Shown here in pieces: positions 35,813 through 46,021 of a DNA stretch of 64,000 bases. Both the position numbers and the translations under genes were made by a program. The notes below the pieces were generated by a model. It ran no database searches. It saw only the letters and a list, made by a program, of their open reading frames with translations, and was not told the DNA's origin. Within the stretch, counting starts at the first letter, position 1. Each line of letters begins with the position of its first letter. Origin of the DNA: Mytilinidion resinicola (lineage: Eukaryota > Ascomycota > Dothideomycetes > Mytilinidiales > Mytilinidiaceae); the NCBI RefSeq assembly GCF_010093595.1, contig NW_022985469.1, forward strand, positions 322,307 through 386,306, read 5' to 3'.

Positions 35813-37032
35813 TTACAGGATAGCCAACGTATTGCACATCGTAGCCACCCCTCCAGTCACATTCAGCGGGCAAACCGTCACGAAGAAGCTCCAGCGCCCT
35901 TCCCTCTCACACACCTCTGCTAACTTCTCCAGATCAAAAAGCTCGCCAATCGGCATCCCCCAGCCCGCCAGTGCTGCCTGATGCAGTCGCATAACTACGT
36001 CCTCGTCAGCATTCATCAAGAAACCCTCAAGGCATCATCAAGGGCTTTCGACTCACAGCTCCCATCCGGACACGGACACGCCTCAAACGCCACCGCATCC
36101 CCCGCCACAGCCGCGAGGTTCTGATCCCACACCCACTCGACCAGCTCCGCCGTCGCGTCCACGCCAATATGCTTGTTCCCTACCCACGGGTCCCCGTTCT
36201 CGGGGGTCGACGAGCGGATCCATTTGCTAAGCCCGCTGCGGATCATCAGGATATCGCCTTGCCGGATCTCTAGCTTCGCGTCCGCAATCATGTCTTTGAT
36301 TTGGGCGAGGGTGATGGCGTAGTTGGTCAGCGCGTCGTAGGCGATGTTGTGTTTGGCTGCATAGCGCACGAAGTCGAGAAGAAGGCCGCGGCCGACGATG
36401 CCACCGCGGTCGCACCATGCTACGTATATCAGCCTCCTTCTTCAATTTTAAAAGAACTCAAGTAGGAGATGTTTGGAGTGTGCGAAAAAGAAGCCTCGCA
36501 AACCTTGTACCCCAAGCGTCACATCTGTCTGTGTTTCGGCGACATCAGCGTACTTGACGCCGTTGTAGAACTCCTGGCGCTCCTGGTGCGCGTAATGCAC
36601 TGCCATCCGTTAGCCGGGGAAAGGGGTAGCTGGGTAGATGTCGCACACAATCCGTCCCATTGGCTCGAGCTCTGCGTGTTGAAGCTCACTTCGTCGTCGA
36701 GGCAGTACATGCCGAAGTTCTTGGTCAGCACATGGTGCGTGGACTTCTTGCGGATTTCGGCGCCGCAGGGCACGTGGGGGAGGTGGAAGGGGAGACTTTT
36801 GGGGATGAGATTAGCATATGGGAGGATTCGTAAAGTGGGTGTCATACTTGAGCACCACGGACTCTCCGATTTGAATCTCTTCTTTTGCCGCCACCACAGC
36901 TTCAGACGTTATGAAATTCAGGGTCCCGTATACGTCGCGTGTCCCGTCCTTGTCGAAGACGCCCCATGCGGAGCCGGGAGGTGCGTCGGGTTTTACGGGG
37001 AGGTCACAGTATTTGGGGACTTGGAGGGGCAT
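35813..37032 (-). CDS. Cyclase-family (PF04199-type) hydrolase
   Basis: Exons: 37032-36848, 36795-36647, 36599-36504, 36419-36057, 35994-35813; 324 residues. Member of the putative cyclase/kynurenine-formamidase superfamily, metal-dependent hydrolases of amides and lactones. Landmarks: GSAWGVFDKDGTRDVYGTLN, DDEVSFNTQSSSQWDGL, HYAHQERQEFYNGVKYADV, RGGIVGRGLLLDFVRYAA, RQGDILMIRSG, AVAGDAVAFEACP, MPIGELFDLEKLAE, and the end GRWSFFVTVCPLNVTGGVA. The third intron has a weak donor (GTTTGC) but only this choice keeps the frame and gives the expected AWCDRGG. In the cluster it could hydrolyse a lactone made by one of the BVMOs; that is inference. Confidence 0.88.
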
Positions 37033-37621
37033 GATGGTTCGCTACTTGGAAAGAGAGTGGCCAGTGGGAGGAAATTGGTGGTGTGAGATCTGGAGGCAAT
37101 TACTTTCATCTGCTGCCGGTTCAGATCCGCAAATAACAGCCTAGACTCCACCTTAAAGCTTGTCGTATCGTGTACAACGCGGAGGGCGGAAAAGCGTGCG
37201 GAAAGATGTGGCTGCGGGGTCACGAGTGTGGTGGGTGAAAGCCGTTGTAACCGAATTCTACGGTTCCAGCTGTGTCTAAGAGTGGTCCTAGTGTGGCGTG
37301 ATGGCTGCGAAGGTTGCAAAGTCGTGGTAGTGTTTATTTTAGGTATGTGAATAGCAAGGCAGAGAAAGGCGCGGTATTGAGGTCGCGGACCTCGTTTATA
37401 GCTCAACCGATTCCCGAGCTGCAAGGAGGAGGGCTACTGCAGCCAATCAATATTCGGGCCTTTTGGCCCAGGCCGGTATTCACGTTAATTGGCTGAAATG
37501 GTACTTGTTCGGCAAGGTACTTTGTCTCACAGCCAAGACAGACATAGGCTACGAACATTACAGCGCAATCAAAAGCTGAATTGGATAGTCAAAATAACTG
37601 CAGCTGTTTTATATGGACCTT
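37033..37621. other. Promoter region of the cyclase gene
   Basis: Between two minus-strand genes. Contains ACCGAATTCTACGG near 37250. A 143-codon minus-strand ORF here is domain-free and out of frame with the gene. Nothing else recognised. Confidence 0.4.
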
Positions 37622-38372
37622 TCACTTCCTTGAAAACCCAAGTACCCTCTTCGCAAACAATGGATCAGGCGTCAGTGCATCTGAAGCATAGCTTTGAGTT
37701 TTGATGAACTGATCTGACTTCATATGCGTTTCCATGCAGAACTGCCCCGACTCGAACTGCTCAAACGCGTACAAGGTGTTCGGGGTCTCGTCGCTGGTAG
37801 CATAGTGATACGCAAATGTCTGAGGCTCTGTTTCGCTGTGAGCAATCAGATCCTCGAAGTTCGATTCGACTTGTGCCATGTCAGTGCCCTCGGCCCAGGT
37901 CATGCGGATCATGATGGTCAAGCCGGCGTCCGCGGCCTCTTCTGAGATACCTGAGCGTATGAAGCCCTTGCCGAATGGTTTGCAGCGGAGTGAGAGGGGC
38001 TTCTCTGCCAGGAGATCTGGGAGCGATTTTCTTAATGGATCTACTTCTGGCAGTGCGGCATGAGCATCGCATGCTGCTAGATCCTCGTAGCTATGGTATG
38101 TTTAGTGGTATGTGCAGTGTTTAGAGGATCGACGGAACATACATTTCAAACATGGCAATCTGGGTGCCGTCATCTCCCTGTGCTGGAATTGCAATGAAGT
38201 ATGCTAAAGTTCCTGGATCCTCTCGTGCTTTCTTCTCTATTGGGCGCAATATCTCAATCAACTTTGAAGCATTCAGTCAATATATGGGCATTCAAGAGGT
38301 TAACGTCCATACCCCGTCCCGTTTCCCAGGTTGGAGCTTCATCCTCACGTGAAGTGCAACATTCGACGACAT
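37622..38372 (-). CDS. Tandem ABM-type (dimeric alpha-beta barrel) protein
   Basis: Exons 38372-38313, 38261-38143, 38090-37622; 215 residues. Two ferredoxin-like halves: the first runs NVALHVRMKLQPGKRDG to AMFEIYEDLAACDAH, the second TIMIRMTWAEGTDMAQVE to YAFEQFESGQFCMETHMKS. Each has the strand-helix-strand pattern and the spacing of antibiotic-biosynthesis-monooxygenase (ABM) domains. Known members are cofactor-free monooxygenases, decarboxylases or cyclases acting on aromatic or reactive small molecules. The start was chosen at MSSNVALHV, giving a full first strand. It shares a 447-bp divergent promoter with the first BVMO gene, so co-regulation is likely. Confidence 0.8.
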
Positions 38373-38819
38373 TTTGGATACTTCGTCAAAACTGAGAACC
38401 AGTGCAAAGCCTCGATACTCGCAATCGTAGAACGAATTTGGATATCTCGTGATGCAATAATGCTATTGTTTAGTTTATCGATAGGGATGGAGGGCAAACT
38501 TTGCCCCTCACAAAAGCTCCTCCTACCCCGCAACGCCGGAATTGCCCCTGTCCGTCACGCTTTTCTATACAAGCCAGTGGTTCGAACCAATCCTGGAAAT
38601 GCTGAATTCCGAAAGACGGTTAATCGGCAACCGAGGCCCCGAATGGCTAACTGGAAATCTATCGTCGAGCTCTCCAACATTCGAAGACCTGAGAGGGATA
38701 AAGGGCTGAAGTTCATCGCGGAGAATCGCAATCCTGCCTAAGCATCTTTGAAAAACTCGCAATTGCATCTTGGAGCTCCTCGAACCGCAGTATTAAAGAC
38801 CAAGTCGACTTTGTTCAAC
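38373..38819. promoter_or_regulatory. Bidirectional promoter, ABM protein / BVMO-1
   Basis: 447 bp between two divergent starts. Contains CCGGAATT at 38536-38543, GAATTCCGAAAG at 38604-38615 and CGG/CCG triplets (ACGGTTAATCGGCAACCG) of the kind bound by Zn2Cys6 factors. Binding is inferred only. Confidence 0.5.
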
Positions 38820-40732
38820 ATGGGATCAACCGGAACTTTTGACGGCCTGCCACCGCTTTTCGAGCACTGCATCGACGACTACAGGCCCATCAAAGTCATC
38901 TGTATTGGTGCCGGTATTTCTGGCATCTTGACTGCGATCCGATTTCCGCAAAAGATACAGAACCTTACTTTGACCGTTTACGAGAAGAACGCCAACGTTG
39001 GAGGGACTTGGTTTGAGAACAGGTGCGCGAATCCACAAAAGTCACTTTTTCCAATCACTTGAGCTGACTTCGATATCCAGATACCCCGGTGTTCGATGCG
39101 ATATCCCCAGCCACAGCTACCAGTACACCTTCGAAAACAACAATCAATGGAGTGAATATTATTCAACTGGTGGCGAGATTCAGGCGTATCTTCAGCGCAC
39201 AGCTCGGAAGTATGGCGCGTACCGATACATGAAGTTCAATCACACTCTCAAAGGCGCCACCTGGAAAGCAGACGAGGGGAAGTGGCATGTTACCCTTGAA
39301 GATACGACAACCGGCACTGTAAGGATTCCAGTTTTCGTTCGGACTTTTGCTAATGAATCTCTAGACTTTCATCGACACTTGTGATATCTACCTCAGCGCG
39401 ACCGGAATTCTCAACAAATGGCAGTGGCCGACCATTGAGGGACTAAAAGACTTCAAAGGAAAACTCGTGCATTCAGCAAACTGGGAGGAAGATACGCCAC
39501 TGAAAGATAAGGACGTTGCCCTCATTGGTGCTGGCTCCTCGGGGATCCAGATTCTCCCGACTATCCAGCCCATTGCGAAAAGGGTAGATCACTACATGTC
39601 CGGCAAGACCTGGATCTCGCCCATTGGCTTCGGCAGTCAGGAACTCAAACTTCGGGGAGCTACTGGGAATTGTAAGTGCTCAGTTTTGATTTTGCATGGC
39701 TTTTGGAAACTTACAAGAATTGCAGTTAAGCATACAGAAGAAGAGCTCGAGAAATGGAGGAAAGACCCTAAAGAGTACCTGAAGTACAGGCATCACATCG
39801 AGGCCATGGTCAATGAAGCCTCTTTGATCACCCTCTTCGGCACACCTTCCCAGAAGGAGTTCCAAATCATCAATCGCGAAGCAATGGCCAAGAAGTTGGA
39901 GAAGAAGCCTGAGATAATGGCTGCTCTTGAGCCCGCTTTCCCGCCAGGCTGCCGGCGTCTCACTCCCGGCCCCGGGTATCTCGAAGCTTTGCTAGAAGAT
40001 AACGTAGAGTTCATCAACACCAAGATCAAGAAGATCGTGCCCGAAGGCATTGAGACCGTTGATGGTAAGCTCCGCAAAGTCGACACCATCATCTGCGCTA
40101 CTGGCTTCGACACCACACTGCGACAGCCTCTCCCCATCATCGGCGAAGACGGCGTCTCCCTCGATGATGTATGGAATCCTACCCCAGAGTGCTACTTCGG
40201 CATCTTCCCACCGAAAATGCCCAACCACATGCGCTTCCTCGGTCCCAATGGTGGTCCTGGCACCGGCAGCTTGATCCATCTCGTCGAGTGTGCGTGCGAG
40301 TACATGATTAAAGTGGTGCAAAAGCTGCAGCGCGAGTACATCAAGTCCATCGTCATCAGCCCGCGGGCCAACAAGCAGTTCAGCAACCATCTCGACAAGT
40401 ACTTCACCAAGACCATCTACACGCAGCCGTGCAAGTCATGGATGAAGCGCGGTAAAGAGGATGGCCGGGTCGTGACGCTCTGGTCTGGGTCGTGTATCCA
40501 TGCTACCGTGGCGTTTGAGAATCCGAGGTGGGAGGACTTCAACTACGACTTGTTGCCTGAAATTATAGGTAATGAGTACTCGTGGCTGGGTAATGGGCAT
40601 ACGCTTGCGCAGCATGAGGATAGGGTGACGACGGATTATCTTGATAAAGTCAATATCCCGCCGGTCATCAACCCGGAGGAGCATGCGCCAGGGGGTGTAG
40701 CGCATTCGGTCACTGTGCCAGGTTTACTTTGA
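38820..40732 (+). CDS. Baeyer-Villiger-type flavin monooxygenase (BVMO-1)
   Basis: Exons 38820-39022, 39081-39318, 39365-39671, 39726-40732; 584 residues. FAD-binding motif CIGAGISG, then [20 protein letters not shown]; NADPH-binding motif LIGAGSSGIQILP; the BVMO fingerprint FxGxxxHxxxW is present as FKGKLVHSANW. The second half has IICATGFDTTLRQPLPIIG and FGIFPPKMPNHMRFLGPNGG. It should insert oxygen next to a ketone to give an ester or lactone, cytosolic, using FAD, NADPH and O2. The upstream in-frame ATG at 38748 was rejected because the extension has no family match. The overall type is that of fungal steroid/cyclic-ketone monooxygenase-like enzymes. Substrate unknown. Confidence 0.93.
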
Positions 40733-41128
40733 GGCGGAGCGGGAAGGAGTTCTTATTCTTGGATGTATGATTGGTGATTAAGCTATCATTTTATCACAAA
40801 GAAGAGGCGCTTCCAATTTACTGCCTAAATATGTATTCTTGAACGATAAATTCGCATGGTATAGTGTCGCGGCTGATAGTCAAAGTGAATCAGGTACCAC
40901 GAGTTAATACTCAGAAGCAATATGCAGTAATATTTCGCACTTCCCCATAGGGAGTTATTCCGATAGATCAAATTCCGAGCGAGAGGGCGGAACAATAGGA
41001 CTTGTGATTTTGACATTATACTTAAGGGAACTGTGCTCGTTCAATGCACATCAAAGATTATTCTTAGTCTCCGTGCGTCAACAAAACCCTTCGAATCCGA
41101 ATTTTGCTCCAAGCCCAAATATCTCACC
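40733..41128. other. Intergenic, promoter of SDR-1
   Basis: Holds AATTCCGAG (40971-40979) and ATTCCGAT (about 40957-40964), both related to the cluster motif. No gene. Confidence 0.4.
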
Positions 41129-42153
41129 ATGGACTTTCCTGGAGTGGCGTTAGTGACCGGAGGAGCTTCTGGTACATCCCCTAACCAAAGAATAACCCAT
41201 GCACTTTTATAATTGTGGTTTTCAGGCATCGGAAAAGCAACCGCCATCCGCTACGCCATCGAAGGCTGCAAACGCATCGTAATTGCCGACGTTAATGCCG
41301 AACTCCTCCAGACTACCCAGAAAGAGATTCAAGAAAAGTACCCAGATGCCAAAGTCAAGGCCATCACTCTTGACGTCCGTAGCCTGGAATCCGTCCAAAA
41401 TATGGTCGACGAGGCCGTAGCAGAGTTTGGGAGAATCGACTATCTTGCTAACGTGGCTGGAATTGTCAAATATGGAAATACTACGATACTAAGCGAGGAA
41501 GACTGGGACTTGGTGCTTCAAGTGAATCTGAGAGGAGTATTTTTCTGCTCGAAGGCAGTCATTAAGCAGATGTTGAAGCAGGAGCCTTTAATCAGCAAGT
41601 AAGAATTACCCCCCGAAGCAACCACTTAGGATGTCTGCAGGAGTGAAGTTAACGCATGTTCCGACCCTCCACAGGAATTCCCCATATCCGGCACGAGGTG
41701 CCATAGTAAACGTAGCGTCACAAGCTGGCCTGAAAGGCAATGGAGACCTCCCGTGCTATTCAGCAAGCAAGCATGGGGTCGTGGGGCTTTCCAAATCCGT
41801 AAGCTATATGTCGCCAACTGTTATATTAAGAGCTGATCATACCTCTAGGATGGCCTGAAGTTTGCTACCGATGGTATTCGAGTGAACGCGTTATGTCCAG
41901 GGTAAGCACAACTCACTTTTATAGGAGTGTGAGGAACGCAGCTCACGACGGCAGGACTATTGAGACTCCAATATTGGGCAAATTGCCTCAAGGTGATATT
42001 GCGAAAGAGAGACAAGAAGCCAGGATGAGAGAGATTGCTATGAAACGAGTTGGGCAGTCAGATGAGATTGCGCATTGCATCATGTTCTTAACGAGTGGGA
42101 GATCGAGCTTCGTCACTGCGACATATTTGGCTGCTGATGGAGGCTATAGATAG
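41129..42153 (+). CDS. Classical SDR oxidoreductase (SDR-1)
   Basis: Exons 41129-41171, 41226-41598, 41675-41798, 41849-41901, 41955-42153; 263 residues. Cofactor motif TGGASGIG, with IADVN after strand 2 (Asp favours NAD); NVAG in the middle; SQAGL with catalytic Ser; YSASK active site; then RVNALCPGTIETPI. The end SSFVTATYLAADGGYR is normal for the family. NAD(P)-dependent alcohol dehydrogenase or ketoreductase. The first intron lies inside the glycine loop (TGGAS-G/IGK) and another just before DGLKFA. The same two positions are used in SDR-3 at 60495-61427, and both proteins start MDFPGVAL, so they are diverged paralogues within the cluster. Confidence 0.92.
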
Positions 42154-42249
42154 TTCAGGGGGTATGTAGAATAGTATGAGCGTACGCGATTAGTGTCCCC
42201 AAGAAAGACACGCATCAAACTTGAAATTGATTCAGGGGGTAACAAAGCC

Positions 42250-43182
42250 CTACGATACCCCTGTCTCTTGATTTGGCTTCTTCGCTGTCTTACTTCCCAT
42301 ACCGACATAACCACCATCCACAATCATATCCGTTGCGGTTATGAACGAGCTTTCTCCACTCATTAGAAACGTAACGGCATACCCTATATCCCAGCCCGAT
42401 CCTTGCCGTGCCAGTGGTACAGCACTCGCGTTACGACCCTTGATCTTCGTTCCTGAACTTCGCCCCATAGGCGTATCAATTAACCCAGGCACGACCGTAT
42501 TCACCCTCACACGAGGAGCGAATTGATACGCTACATTCTTGATGAGGATCGAAAGCGCTGCCTTCGATGCGTTGTACGCAGGCTCCGTCGAAGCAGGCAG
42601 GTATTGCGAGATGGAGCTGATTGACACCACCGATCCACCCGCAGGTTGCTTCTCGATATACGGCAGCGCTTCTTGGAGTATCAAGAAGTGCGAGCGGACA
42701 TTGATATTCATCACTCGGTCCCAGTAGGCGGCAGAGTAGTGCGGTATCGACGCGCCGGCTCCCACAATTCCAACGCCGATCACTAACCCATCCAACTGCC
42801 CGTCCAAGGCCTTCAACGAATCTTGAATGATACCCGAGCAGCCTTCTGGTGTCGAGACATCTCCGATGACCATGTGAGCCTTTCCGACTCCTTCTTTCTC
42901 GATTATGTCGACGGTGCCTTGGGCGGCTTCTGCGGAAAGGTCCGCTACTACTACTGTGGCCCCCTCACGTGCCATGAGCACGCAGGATGCACGTCCATTG
43001 CCGATAGGTGGGTTGTCGTCGAAGGTGTTGACTGATTGGCCGCCGCCGACGACCAGAATACGCTTCCCGATGAGACGGTCGCGGCCAGGCGCCTTTCCTT
43101 GGGATTCGAGGGAGACTTCTGGAGGGGGGATGATGTCCAAGACCTCCTCCATTGCGGAACTAACGATCTTTTCTTCTCCCAT
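42250..43182 (-). CDS. SDR oxidoreductase with altered cofactor loop (SDR-2)
   Basis: Single exon, 310 residues. The active site is normal (SVVSISSISQYL with Ser; AYNASKAAL with YxxxK; VVPGLIDTPM). The end, SSFITATDMIVDGGYVGMGS, is followed by ~15 extra residues. The N-terminus has a ~35-residue extension, and the glycine-rich loop is unusual: RILVVGGGQSVNTFDDNPPI then GNGRASCVLMAREGA. The usual TGxxxGIG is thus interrupted by an insertion, and GIG is read as IGNG. A reading error or unrecognised small intron is possible but no GT-AG pair of suitable length is seen, so it may be a genuine subfamily. Transcribed towards SDR-1, with the stops 96 bases apart. Confidence 0.88.
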   Translation of the reverse strand: MGEEKIVSSAMEEVLDIIPPPEVSLESQGKAPGRDRLIGKRILVVGGGQSVNTFDDNPPIGNGRASCVLMAREGATVVVADLSAEAAQGTVDIIEKEGVGKAHMVIGDVSTPEGCSGIIQDSLKALDGQLDGLVIGVGIVGAGASIPHYSAAYWDRVMNINVRSHFLILQEALPYIEKQPAGGSVVSISSISQYLPASTEPAYNASKAALSILIKNVAYQFAPRVRVNTVVPGLIDTPMGRSSGTKIKGRNASAVPLARQGSGWDIGYAVTFLMSGESSFITATDMIVDGGYVGMGSKTAKKPNQETGVS

Positions 43183-43853
43183 CTTGATTCGATTCTGGCT
43201 ATTGTGGCTGACTTCCGGGATTCGGCTTGATTTGTGGGTGATGTCAAGAGTATTACTTTCGAACCTGAGAGCGTGGCACGCGTCGGGTGAGTACTCAAGT
43301 ACGTAAAGAAATAGCGCTTTGATGGTACGCTTTTGCTATCTCGATCTCTTGTTGCCCGGTTTTGAACGAATTGACTACATCTCGATGTTCGAGGTGGCGT
43401 TTCTGGGCGGAACATTCTCGGAACGTCACTGGAAGCTCCTCACGCCCCACCACGACCACCCCGCGTATGTTTTCAGTAAGAAAACAGCGATTTACATGCA
43501 CTGTCTTGGCAAAGTATTACATAATGTATGTACCGACTTCCGGGGGTCCAGGAAAAAGGTCTCCACCATGTCCGCACCTGCCAAGCTTGTAGCGGTGAAG
43601 GTGATCCATGCAAAAGTCCTTGAAAATGATGCAGTAACGGAACCTTGTCTTGGCTCTTCCCCAGAAATCCCCGCGTTTCCCCAGATTTGTGCTAGAAGCT
43701 ATTGCAAACGATGAAGCTATGCCGGGTATGCGAGCAGAGTTTGTCAAGTTCCGGGATTGTCGGCATCGACGTGAGGAGTATATAAAAGCGCAAGTGAATG
43801 AGACTTTAAGCAATTGTAACTCACTGTACTCAGGGGGGCTTTAATCTTTCATC
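43183..43853. promoter_or_regulatory. Bidirectional promoter, SDR-2 / lipocalin-like gene
   Basis: Two near-identical words, CTTCCGGGATTCGG at about 43212 and GTTCCGGGATTGTCGG at about 43749, sit near the two ends, one close to each gene start. A 131-codon ORF (43319-43714) lacks domain-like content. Regulation is inferred from position. Confidence 0.45.
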
Positions 43854-45038
43854 ATGTCCTTATTGTTTCCTACTCCAACGTATACTCCGCCTGGCCAGCT
43901 ACTTGCATCAACCAGCACCGCGGCCCTTCTCGCTAGCTCATTATGCATCCCGGCGCCTCCCAGTTACACTAATCTTCTCGCGCCTGGGTTCGAAGTCCCC
44001 CAGGATGGCCCCATTGTGCCTGATAACTACACCAAAGACCTTTTCAGCGACTTTGGCTACGTTGTTCGTGCCAGGACCGATTCCGAGGAGGACCTCCTGC
44101 TCTGGCTGTTCCTATATCGCCAGGTAGGCACCGACACGGTGATTGACTGCGACATTTCACAGTCTGCACTTCTCGTCACCAATTATACTGGGCCTGAAAA
44201 AGAGATCATGCATAATACTCCTTTCCTGAATAAAGGCCAGAACCTCGACGACTACTATTCGCCCGGATCTTTGCAATGGAATGAAACCAAGGACGAGGTT
44301 ACGTGGAAGCTAGATGGTCGCGAACTGGCGTCCAGTCCCCCTTACTATAAGGCACGAGGAGAGCATGGCGGCATTGAAGTTAATCTCGATCTCGTGCAGT
44401 GGTCCGACCTTTTCTACCAAATCGGACCGTTCACTGAAGTCAACAGTGAGGGAGGCGGAGCTGGTGGCATCCTTCACCTCAAGGCCAGTGGTACTGTCAC
44501 TGCGAACAACATCACGTACACCATCTCTGAGGGTTATGCTATCCACGAGCGCATCATCACTGCCGGAGTGGTTCCGGCTCGGCTTCAGTACATGGGTGGC
44601 CGCGGAAGTCCGTGGTTCAACAGCTGGGGCAAGCAGTTCTCATTCTGGACCATGGGGACCGATATCGGAAACGATACCCAGTCTATTCAGATGTTCATCA
44701 ACATAGACAATCAGACGATAATTGTTGAGGAGCCGTTGTATGCGCAAATTAATGCTCTGAATAGCTGGTTCGATCCCAAAACGAACCAGATCAATCCGTC
44801 GAAGTGGAAGATTACGTCAATCACGGAACTGGGTACGCTGGACGCTACTGTCACGGCTTATGGACGGTATTACTATACTTGGATTCGCAGAGGTGGGACC
44901 ATCCTGGTGCATAGCTATATTGCGGACACTGTGGCAACGTTTACAAGGAAAAATGGGACAGTGGTTTCGGAAAAGCAGGTCTCTATGGTAGAGTACATGA
45001 GAACTCTGTATAATCAAGGCCTCGATGAAGTAGTTTAG
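43854..45038 (+). CDS. Lipocalin-like (AttH/CrtC-type) protein, possible hydratase or pericyclase
   Basis: Single exon, 394 residues, no clear signal peptide. Beta-rich sequence with many strand-turn units; LFSDFGYVVRARTDSEEDLL, QWNETKDEVTWKLDGREL, VQWSDLFYQIGPFTEVNSEG, TYTISEGYAIHERI, YMGGRGSPWFNSWGKQFSFW. The pattern of two beta-barrel halves and the G-Y-x-x-H element recall the AttH/CrtC family. Fungal members of that fold include kievitone-hydratase-like enzymes and the Diels-Alderase-type proteins of metabolite clusters. This is recognised only from general pattern and not from a sharp signature. Cluster position supports a role on the same substrate. Confidence 0.6.
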   Translation: MSLLFPTPTYTPPGQLLASTSTAALLASSLCIPAPPSYTNLLAPGFEVPQDGPIVPDNYTKDLFSDFGYVVRARTDSEEDLLLWLFLYRQVGTDTVIDCDISQSALLVTNYTGPEKEIMHNTPFLNKGQNLDDYYSPGSLQWNETKDEVTWKLDGRELASSPPYYKARGEHGGIEVNLDLVQWSDLFYQIGPFTEVNSEGGGAGGILHLKASGTVTANNITYTISEGYAIHERIITAGVVPARLQYMGGRGSPWFNSWGKQFSFWTMGTDIGNDTQSIQMFINIDNQTIIVEEPLYAQINALNSWFDPKTNQINPSKWKITSITELGTLDATVTAYGRYYYTWIRRGGTILVHSYIADTVATFTRKNGTVVSEKQVSMVEYMRTLYNQGLDEVV

Positions 45039-45247
45039 GATGAATCTGAGCGGCATCTCGGTATGGAAATTCAAAAGCATTTCACTGAGGTTTCTTCCCC
45101 AGTTCCATCTTACCTGAAACCTCATGGCGATTAGTGAACTTTTGCAGGTGCTTTTCGAATGAACACGAAGCCAATCTCAACGCATAGAGTCATCATAATG
45201 CTCTCATCTAAATCTATATGATTCCCACCGCCATATCTTGAGTCTAA

Positions 45248-46021
45248 TTAGGAAGCGTTGCCATTCGTAGCAGCACTAGCCGCTGCAGCTAAGATTGGCG
45301 CTGCGGACGTCACTCCATCGATGCCCATCAAGCTCGTGATCTCCAACATTTCCATGATCTCATCGGGCGTCGCACCTAGCTTCAGCGCATTGCGCATATG
45401 GATCTTGGTCCCGCGTCCATACAAATGTGTCGTCGCCGCATCAAAAGCACAAGTCACGATCTCCCGCACTTTCGGTTCTAGCACATTTGTTTTCGATGGC
45501 AGGCCCGAGAAATCGGTATAGGCTTCGAAATAGTGTGGATCAAGTTCCAGGAGGGGATTGAAAGTTTCAGGCCAAAATCCGCGCTGCCGGATGAAGTCCT
45601 GTCGTATGCGCTCCCTCTCCGCGTTCAGCTGCTCGGACTTCGATCCCTCAATCCCCAGCTCTTCCATCAAATCAATGAGTATAGGTGCCCCGAGCGTGAC
45701 GGTGTGGATGCCGACGAGGTATGTAAGGCCAATGACTTCGAAGATCTCGTCGGCAGTGGCACCGCATTTGATAGCGGCGGAGATGTGGGCTTTGACCGCA
45801 GTTTCATGGATGGTGGTTGTAGAGGCCGCAACAGCGATGTAGATGAATTCCTGCACCTTGGGAGATAGCCGCTGTTTCTTTTGGGACGCATCACGGAGGT
45901 TGATGTAGACGGACAGGTATGCCGGATTGAGCTTGAGGATGGCTTCCCAGTTCTCGTCCCAGATACCTCGCTGGTCAATGAATCGCTGCTTTATCTCAGC
46001 TTGCTGCTTTGAGAGAGACAT
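45248..46021 (-). CDS. Carboxymuconolactone-decarboxylase-like protein, two repeats
   Basis: Single exon, 257 residues. Two homologous helical halves: LNPAYLSVYINLRDAS...HISAAIKCGATADEIFEVIG and LDPHYFEAYTDFSGLP...HMRNALKLGATPDEIMEMLE, matching tandem CMD domains. The AhpD-type CxxC redox pair is absent, so it resembles gamma-carboxymuconolactone decarboxylases rather than alkylhydroperoxidases. The known family decarboxylates ring-derived lactones in aromatic (beta-ketoadipate) catabolism, which suits a catabolic cluster. It shares a divergent promoter with the transporter gene. Confidence 0.88.
   Translation of the reverse strand: MSLSKQQAEIKQRFIDQRGIWDENWEAILKLNPAYLSVYINLRDASQKKQRLSPKVQEFIYIAVAASTTTIHETAVKAHISAAIKCGATADEIFEVIGLTYLVGIHTVTLGAPILIDLMEELGIEGSKSEQLNAERERIRQDFIRQRGFWPETFNPLLELDPHYFEAYTDFSGLPSKTNVLEPKVREIVTCAFDAATTHLYGRGTKIHMRNALKLGATPDEIMEMLEITSLMGIDGVTSAAPILAAAASAATNGNAS

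Noticed and set aside
38331..38741. 136-codon ORF between the ABM and BVMO-1 genes
   Set aside because: Covers the shared promoter and overlaps the first exon of the ABM gene on the other strand.
43319..43714. 131-codon ORF between SDR-2 and the lipocalin-like gene
   Set aside because: No domain-like content; occupies a divergent promoter.
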